DNA from: Patiriisocius sp047731265
GTDB taxonomy: Bacteria; Bacteroidota; Bacteroidia; Flavobacteriales; Flavobacteriaceae
Assembly (NCBI RefSeq): GCF_047731265.1
Contig: NZ_CP159835.1
Coordinates: forward strand, 2,418,001-2,482,000
Direction: 5' to 3'
DNA length: 64,000 nucleotides
A program made the position numbers and the translations under genes. Below the pieces are notes generated by a model. The model saw only the letters and a program-made list of their open reading frames with translations, was not told the DNA's origin and did not search any database. Below, in pieces: positions 59,096-64,000 of the stretch (position 1 is its first letter; each line of letters begins with the position of its first letter).

Positions 59096-61579
59096 ATGAA
59101 ATATCTCTTCCTAAGTTTGGTATGCTTTCTCGGCATGGGTAATACCCTGAATGCACAAGAATACAAAGAAATGATAGATGCTGGAAACTATCCAGTATCT
59201 GAAGTAATAACAAGCGCTGAAGCTTATTTTGAAAATATAGACAAAGGAAAAGGTTCTGGATACAAACATTATAAGCGTTGGGAATACAATGCGTTGCGGC
59301 TACAAAACGAAGATGGATTTTTAAACACAGATCTTGAAAACATGCAAGAGTTAACACGTTATAACTCTTATTTAAACGAAACAGCAGCTAGTAGAGCTTC
59401 TCTTTTGGATAATTGGGAAGAGTTAGGCCCTTTTAATTACAATAATTTAAGCTCTTGGAGCCCTGGTTTAGGAAGAATAACAGGCTTTTCTATAGCTGAG
59501 GATGATATCGATCATATTATTGTTGGCGCAGAAACGGGCGGCGTATGGAAAACATTAGATGGAGGAGCTACTTGGCAACCTTTAGGAGATTACTTTTCAA
59601 ATTTATATGTGTATTCAGTAACGATAGATCCAACCAATAGTATGGTGTATTATTTTGGATCAAGAAATGGATTGGTTTTTAAATCATTAGACGCAGGCGC
59701 TACTTGGAACGCTATTGGGAGTATTGGGAATTCTTCAATAAATAAAATAGTAGTAAATCCGGACTTCCCAGACATTCTTTTTGCGACAGCTAGCTATGAA
59801 GGAATTTATCGCTCAGAAGATGCTGGAAGTTCTTGGACACAAATCACAAATGATGATCGTGGTTTTGACATAACGTTTAAACCAGGTGATACGCAAGTAG
59901 TTTATGTTTCAGGAAGACAAGTTCATAAGTCAATCAATGGCGGAGTAGATTTTACAACGCTGGCAATCCCTTCTGCAGACGCTCAAATGATGGGAGTGTC
60001 CCAAGACGACCCAAATGTAGTGTATGTAATACAATCAGATTCAGGAGTTTTTGGCGGAATATATAGATCAGATAATGATGGAGATCTATTTACCGAATTA
60101 GATCAAGGATCAAATAATTATTTTGGGTACAGCACAACAGGAAATGATAATAGGGGTCAAGCTCCTAGAGATATGGATATAGATGTAAATCCAAATAATA
60201 TAAATGAAGTTCATATTGCTGGAATTCAAACTTGGCGTTCTTTAGACGGTGGAGTCTCATTTACGTGTACTTCAAACTGGTTAATTAATGACGCCGCAAA
60301 CCAAAATATAGGATATTGTCATGCAGATGTGGATGTCATTGGTTTTAGAGGAAGCACACTTTTTGTAGGAACTGATGGAGGTTTTTATAAAGCTGAAGAC
60401 ACACAAAACTTAACCGCTAATTATTTTGAACATATTTCTATAGGAATGGGGATTCGACAATGGTACCGCATAGGAGTCTCTCAAACTCAAGATGTTGTCA
60501 TTACTGGTGGATCTCAAGATAATGGGAGTTCGTTTTATACGCAGGACACAGGATGGAGAGATTGGGTTGGTGCAGATGGTATGGAAGGTTTTGTAAGCAA
60601 ATCAGATCCTGACACAATGTTTGGGATGATTCAATTTGGCAATATGTATCGGACTACCAATCAAGGAGTAAATGTTTCAGGAATAAATACACCCGATCAA
60701 GGGGAATGGGTTACACCTATGGAACAGGACCCTACAGTGAATGATAGATTATATGTGGGCTATGACAGGGTGTATAGATCTAACGATAATGGAACTAGCT
60801 GGACAGCCGTTTCTCAGCAATTTGGAACGGATATAGATCATATAAAAATTGCAAATTCTAACAATCAAGTTATGTATTTGGCAAGAGAGTTTAGGTTTTA
60901 TAAAACTACAGATGCTGGCGCGACAGACTGGGAACAAATTAGTACTCCAGGAGGGTTTGTTAATAGCATTGCTATTCATCCTACAGATGCTAACAAAATA
61001 GCGGTAGCAACTTCTAGTAATAATAGTGTGTTTATTTCTAATGATGGTGGAGATTCTTGGATAAGCTACAAAAAGAATTTGCCTAATTTTTCAGCACTTG
61101 CATTAGCTTGGGATGATAACGGACAAGACGGTTTGTACTTAGGAATGGACTATGGGATTTATTATATAGATAATATGCTTGAAGACTGGCAACCTTATAA
61201 CACCAACCTGCCCAATGTAATTATAAACGAATTAGAAATCAATAATACCACAAATACACTATATGCTGCTACTTACGGTCGGGGTCTTTGGGCGTCACCT
61301 TTAGTAGAAGATAATTTGGGAACAGCTAATTTTATTACTGAAAGCCAAGTTGTTTTAGTCCCAAATCCTGCTTCTTCTTTAGTAACTATAAAGGTACCAC
61401 ATCAAACCGAAGCTGATGTTCGAGTTTTCGATACCAGTGGAAAATTAATGATTTACAAAAGGGATGTTCAATTAAACTCACAATACCAACTTGATATTTC
61501 TAAATTAAAGGCCGGAATTTACTTTATTAGAATTAATACTGCAGTTGGAATCGTTACAAAAAAGTTGATTAGGCAATAA
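59096..61579 (+). CDS. Secreted BNR/sortilin-like repeat protein with T9SS sorting domain
   Basis: 827 aa from ATG 59096 (MKYLFLSLVCFLGMGNTLNAQ signal); the ATG at 59012 adds a poor extension. Repeated DGGATWQPLG, DAGATWNAIG, DAGSSWTQI, NGTSWTAVS and DGGDSWISY units are Asp-box (BNR) blades of sortilin-like propellers. The last 75 residues (VPNPASSLVTIKVPHQ...GIYFIRI) are a type A sorting domain for the type IX secretion system, which places it outside the cell. Related to secreted glycosyl hydrolases, but catalysis is not evident. Confidence 0.88.
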   Translation: MKYLFLSLVCFLGMGNTLNAQEYKEMIDAGNYPVSEVITSAEAYFENIDKGKGSGYKHYKRWEYNALRLQNEDGFLNTDLENMQELTRYNSYLNETAASRASLLDNWEELGPFNYNNLSSWSPGLGRITGFSIAEDDIDHIIVGAETGGVWKTLDGGATWQPLGDYFSNLYVYSVTIDPTNSMVYYFGSRNGLVFKSLDAGATWNAIGSIGNSSINKIVVNPDFPDILFATASYEGIYRSEDAGSSWTQITNDDRGFDITFKPGDTQVVYVSGRQVHKSINGGVDFTTLAIPSADAQMMGVSQDDPNVVYVIQSDSGVFGGIYRSDNDGDLFTELDQGSNNYFGYSTTGNDNRGQAPRDMDIDVNPNNINEVHIAGIQTWRSLDGGVSFTCTSNWLINDAANQNIGYCHADVDVIGFRGSTLFVGTDGGFYKAEDTQNLTANYFEHISIGMGIRQWYRIGVSQTQDVVITGGSQDNGSSFYTQDTGWRDWVGADGMEGFVSKSDPDTMFGMIQFGNMYRTTNQGVNVSGINTPDQGEWVTPMEQDPTVNDRLYVGYDRVYRSNDNGTSWTAVSQQFGTDIDHIKIANSNNQVMYLAREFRFYKTTDAGATDWEQISTPGGFVNSIAIHPTDANKIAVATSSNNSVFISNDGGDSWISYKKNLPNFSALALAWDDNGQDGLYLGMDYGIYYIDNMLEDWQPYNTNLPNVIINELEINNTTNTLYAATYGRGLWASPLVEDNLGTANFITESQVVLVPNPASSLVTIKVPHQTEADVRVFDTSGKLMIYKRDVQLNSQYQLDISKLKAGIYFIRINTAVGIVTKKLIRQ

Positions 61580-61648
61580 GTTGAATAAATGTAATATTGA
61601 ATGCTTTAGAAATATAAATTTTGAAGCATTTTTTTTATATTGCAAGCA

Positions 61649-62269
61649 ATGGATTTTTCTTCAAAACTACTTGAAAATGCAGTGTCAGAAATGTCGCAAC
61701 TCCCAGGAATAGGTAAGCGAACGGCATTGAGATTAGTGCTTCATCTTTTGAAACAACCGCTCCAACAAACAGAGGCGTTATCTGCCAGTTTGTTAACGAT
61801 GCGTGAGCAAATTAATTTTTGCAAAAACTGCCACAATCTTAGTGATATTGAATTGTGCGAAATATGCGCAAGCCATAACCGAAATGAAAAAATCGTGTGT
61901 GTTGTAGAGGATATTAGGGATGTTATGGCAATTGAAGCTACAAGCCAATATCGCGGGCATTACCACGTTTTAGGGGGTAAAATATCTCCTATGGAGGGCA
62001 TAGGACCTTTAGATTTAACAGTAGATTCTCTGGTTCAAAAGGTGAAAAACGGTACAATAGAAGAACTTATTTTTGCCTTAAGTTCTACAATGGAAGGGGA
62101 TACCACAAATTTTTATATTTTTAAACAAATAGAGCCTTACGAAATTATTACCACAACAATAGCGAGAGGAATAGCCGTAGGTGATGAACTTGAATATGCA
62201 GATGAAGTTACGTTGGGAAGAAGTATATTAAACCGAGTGCCATTTGAAAACTCACTTAAAAACTCCTAA
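61649..62269 (+). CDS. recR: Recombination protein RecR
   Basis: 206 aa. N-terminal HhH (EMSQLPGIGKRTALRLVLHLL), zinc finger with four Cys (FCKNCHNLSDIELCEIC), Toprim domain (VCVVEDIRDVMAIEAT; GGKISPMEGIGP) and a C-terminal Walker-like segment. Works with RecFO in gap repair. I prefer ATG 61649 (MDFSSKLLENAV) to 61640. Confidence 0.96.
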   Translation: MDFSSKLLENAVSEMSQLPGIGKRTALRLVLHLLKQPLQQTEALSASLLTMREQINFCKNCHNLSDIELCEICASHNRNEKIVCVVEDIRDVMAIEATSQYRGHYHVLGGKISPMEGIGPLDLTVDSLVQKVKNGTIEELIFALSSTMEGDTTNFYIFKQIEPYEIITTTIARGIAVGDELEYADEVTLGRSILNRVPFENSLKNS

Positions 62270-62272
62270 GAC

Positions 62273-63388
62273 TTGAAACTTTCGGTAGTTATTTTAAATT
62301 ATAATGTGCGCTATTTTTTAGAGCAATGCATTCGCACTTGTTTAAGGGCAACCCAGGGATTAGATGCTGAAATTATTATAGTGGACAACAATTCTCAGGA
62401 TGGTAGTAGCGAAATGGTTCTTGAAAAATTTCCGCATTTACAACTTATCCAAAACACTCAAAATGTTGGATTCAGCAAAGCCAATAATCAAGCGGTCGCA
62501 GTGGCTAAGGGGGAGTATGTTTGTATTTTAAATCCAGACACTGCAGTTTTAGAAAATGTGTTTAAAGACTTACTCAAGTATGCAGAATCTTTAGATAACT
62601 TAGGTGCTTTGGGTGTTTACCTAATGGATGGTACTGGTAATTTTTTGCCTGAAAGCAAACGAAACCTTCCCACTCCAAATGTTTCACTTTTAAAATTAAT
62701 TGGTTTTAATAAACAATATTACGCTTCAAAAATTAACAAAAATTCAGAAGGGCCTGTTTCTATATTGGTGGGTGCTTTTATGTTGATGAAGCGTTCTGTT
62801 TATAATAAAGTTGGAGGGTTTGATGAGTCTTATTTTATGTATGGTGAAGATATCGACTTGTCTTATAAAATTGAATTGGCTGGATATCAAAATCATTACT
62901 TTGGTGGCGTTACAACCCTTCATTATAAGGGAGAGAGTACTATTAAAGACGCTATGTACCTTCGTAGGTTTTATGGCGCAATGAAGATATTTTATAATAC
63001 TCACTTTAAAACGAACTTCTTCTTTAATTTTGCTGTTAATTTAGGAGTTTCTTTAGCATCACTTAAAAGCAAGTTTTTAAGCGCAAAGGAAAAAGACTTT
63101 ATTGTTAACGATGCCTTTGTCTTAACAGAAAACTTTAAATTATTTGGTCAAATTTCTAAAGTAATGGACTTGGATTTAAAAGCGTCTTCTAAAAATATTT
63201 TACAGGACAGTTTATTTGAAGACACACTTTTTATTTTTGACGCTGAGTATATGTCATACACGCAAATATTTGAGATCATGTCACGTTTAAAAAACAGGGG
63301 GAACTTATATAGAATACGTCCTACGGGATGTAACTTTATTTTAGGTAGTGATGAAAGTGATCATAAAGGCACTGTCACCGTTTTTTAA
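62273..63388 (+). CDS. Family 2 glycosyltransferase
   Basis: 371 aa from TTG 62273, 3 bp after recR. GT-A fold: KLSVVILNYNVRYFLEQCI, IIVDNNSQDGSSEMV, NPDTAVLE (DxD-like) and GEDIDLSYKIELAGY. Similar to rhamnosyltransferases (WbbL-like) that build surface polysaccharide. Its C-terminal 130 residues include a conserved extension of Bacteroidota GT2 enzymes. Probably cotranscribed with recR. Confidence 0.9.
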   Translation: MKLSVVILNYNVRYFLEQCIRTCLRATQGLDAEIIIVDNNSQDGSSEMVLEKFPHLQLIQNTQNVGFSKANNQAVAVAKGEYVCILNPDTAVLENVFKDLLKYAESLDNLGALGVYLMDGTGNFLPESKRNLPTPNVSLLKLIGFNKQYYASKINKNSEGPVSILVGAFMLMKRSVYNKVGGFDESYFMYGEDIDLSYKIELAGYQNHYFGGVTTLHYKGESTIKDAMYLRRFYGAMKIFYNTHFKTNFFFNFAVNLGVSLASLKSKFLSAKEKDFIVNDAFVLTENFKLFGQISKVMDLDLKASSKNILQDSLFEDTLFIFDAEYMSYTQIFEIMSRLKNRGNLYRIRPTGCNFILGSDESDHKGTVTVF

Positions 63389-63420
63389 AAAAAATAAAAG
63401 GGTAAACAGTAAAATTTGAT

Positions 63421-63428
63421 TAATTTTG
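63421..63428 (+). promoter_or_regulatory. -7 promoter box of the E2 gene
   Basis: TAATTTTG is a full match to the Bacteroidota -7 consensus TAnnTTTG, 38 bp before the start codon. Confidence 0.6.
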
Positions 63429-63465
63429 CACACCAAAACTTTAAAAGCTATCAACAGCATTTACT

Positions 63466-64000
63466 ATGGCAAAATTTGAATTAATACTTCCTAAAATGGG
63501 CGAGAGTGTTGCTGAGGCAACAGTGACCAATTGGTTAAAATCTGTAGGTGATACTATCGAGGCAGATGAAGCGGTTCTAGAAATCGCTACAGATAAGGTA
63601 GATAGTGAAGTGCCAAGTGAGGTAGACGGAGTTTTAACGGAAATTTTTTTTAATTCAGATGATGTTGTTCAAGTAGGCCAAACGCTCGCTATTATTGAAA
63701 CCAATGCTGAGGTTGGTGCAACAGATACTCCAGCGCTGAGTACTGCCGAAACAACGGCACCAGCAACTTCGACGATAGCTGCGGCTCAAGAAGTGGTTGA
63801 TCAAGCTAAAGAATCTATTGCTTCCATTGAAAATACTGGAGATCGTTTTTATTCTCCTTTGGTGAAAAATATGGCCGCGGAAGAGCATATCTCTCAAGCT
63901 GAATTAGATGGCATTAATGGAACAGGAAAAGACGGCAGAGTTACTAAAAACGATATGCTGTCTTATATTGAAAACAGGTCTTCTGCGCCAAAAGAAACTG
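63466..64000 (+). CDS. 2-oxoacid dehydrogenase E2 component, 3' end outside window
   Basis: First 178 residues. Lipoyl domain 1-80 with the lipoylated Lys in EIATDKVDSEVPS; Ala/Thr-rich linker; peripheral-subunit-binding domain (YSPLVKNMAAEEHISQAELDGINGTGKDGRVTKNDML). The DKVDSEVP form is typical of branched-chain or 2-oxoglutarate type E2 in Bacteroidota. The catalytic domain lies beyond the window. Confidence 0.92.
   Translation, partial: MAKFELILPKMGESVAEATVTNWLKSVGDTIEADEAVLEIATDKVDSEVPSEVDGVLTEIFFNSDDVVQVGQTLAIIETNAEVGATDTPALSTAETTAPATSTIAAAQEVVDQAKESIASIENTGDRFYSPLVKNMAAEEHISQAELDGINGTGKDGRVTKNDMLSYIENRSSAPKET

Overview
The window is AT-rich DNA from a member of the Bacteroidota, most probably a marine Flavobacteriaceae. 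The evidence is a C-terminal type IX secretion (T9SS) sorting domain at 59-61 kb, -7 promoter boxes of the TAnnTTTG type, DUF6090-like and S9 peptidase proteins typical of the group, and weak Shine-Dalgarno usage. No rRNA, tRNA or CRISPR array was recognised.

Two unusual systems share the window. The first is a diversity-generating retroelement (DGR). Its core is an avd gene (33071-33430), an adenine-rich template repeat (TR, 33554-33670) and a DGR-type reverse transcriptase (33726-34910). It serves at least twelve target genes: T0-T9 in a tandem array at 1-13095, and T10 and T11 on either side of the core at 31771-33006 and 35336-36451. Every target is a secreted protein ending in a 117-bp variable repeat (VR) that aligns to the TR without gaps, and the differences fall almost only at TR adenines. 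A short stem-loop follows each VR. Three neighbouring targets (T5-T7) have almost identical bodies but unrelated VRs, which is the mark of mutagenic homing after duplication. Two truncated avd copies follow T9 and T11.

The second system covers 13.4-49.9 kb and is built like an integron. About twenty small transcription units, almost all on the minus strand, are separated by 23 hairpin elements of about 70-250 bp. Each unit begins and ends with its own short inverted repeat (GTT-N7-AT ... AC-N7-AAC, read on the minus strand), so the two ends of one unit match each other and not their neighbours. A tyrosine recombinase of XerC/D type (49932-50768), without the IntI-specific insertion, is transcribed divergently from the head of the array, and a half-site resembling a hairpin edge lies between. 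The cargo includes toxin-antitoxin pairs (two HigBA, one MazEF), a PutAbiC-like phage-defence gene, three serine hydrolases, regulators, a GNAT acetyltransferase, a metallophosphoesterase and a pyridoxamine oxidase. The DGR core itself sits between two such hairpins, so it looks like a large cassette carried in this array.

Four insertion sequences sit in or beside the hairpins: an IS3, two IS110 elements (one broken, one intact, each with a probable bridge RNA) inserted at the same point of a hairpin, and an IS1182 element in a hairpin with a 4-bp duplication.

From 50.8 kb onward the DNA looks like ordinary chromosome: an S9 peptidase, a FabH-like ketoacyl synthase, a kelch-like lipoprotein, a CoA-binding protein, a sodium:solute symporter, a T9SS-exported BNR protein, RecR, a glycosyltransferase and the start of a 2-oxoacid dehydrogenase E2 gene.
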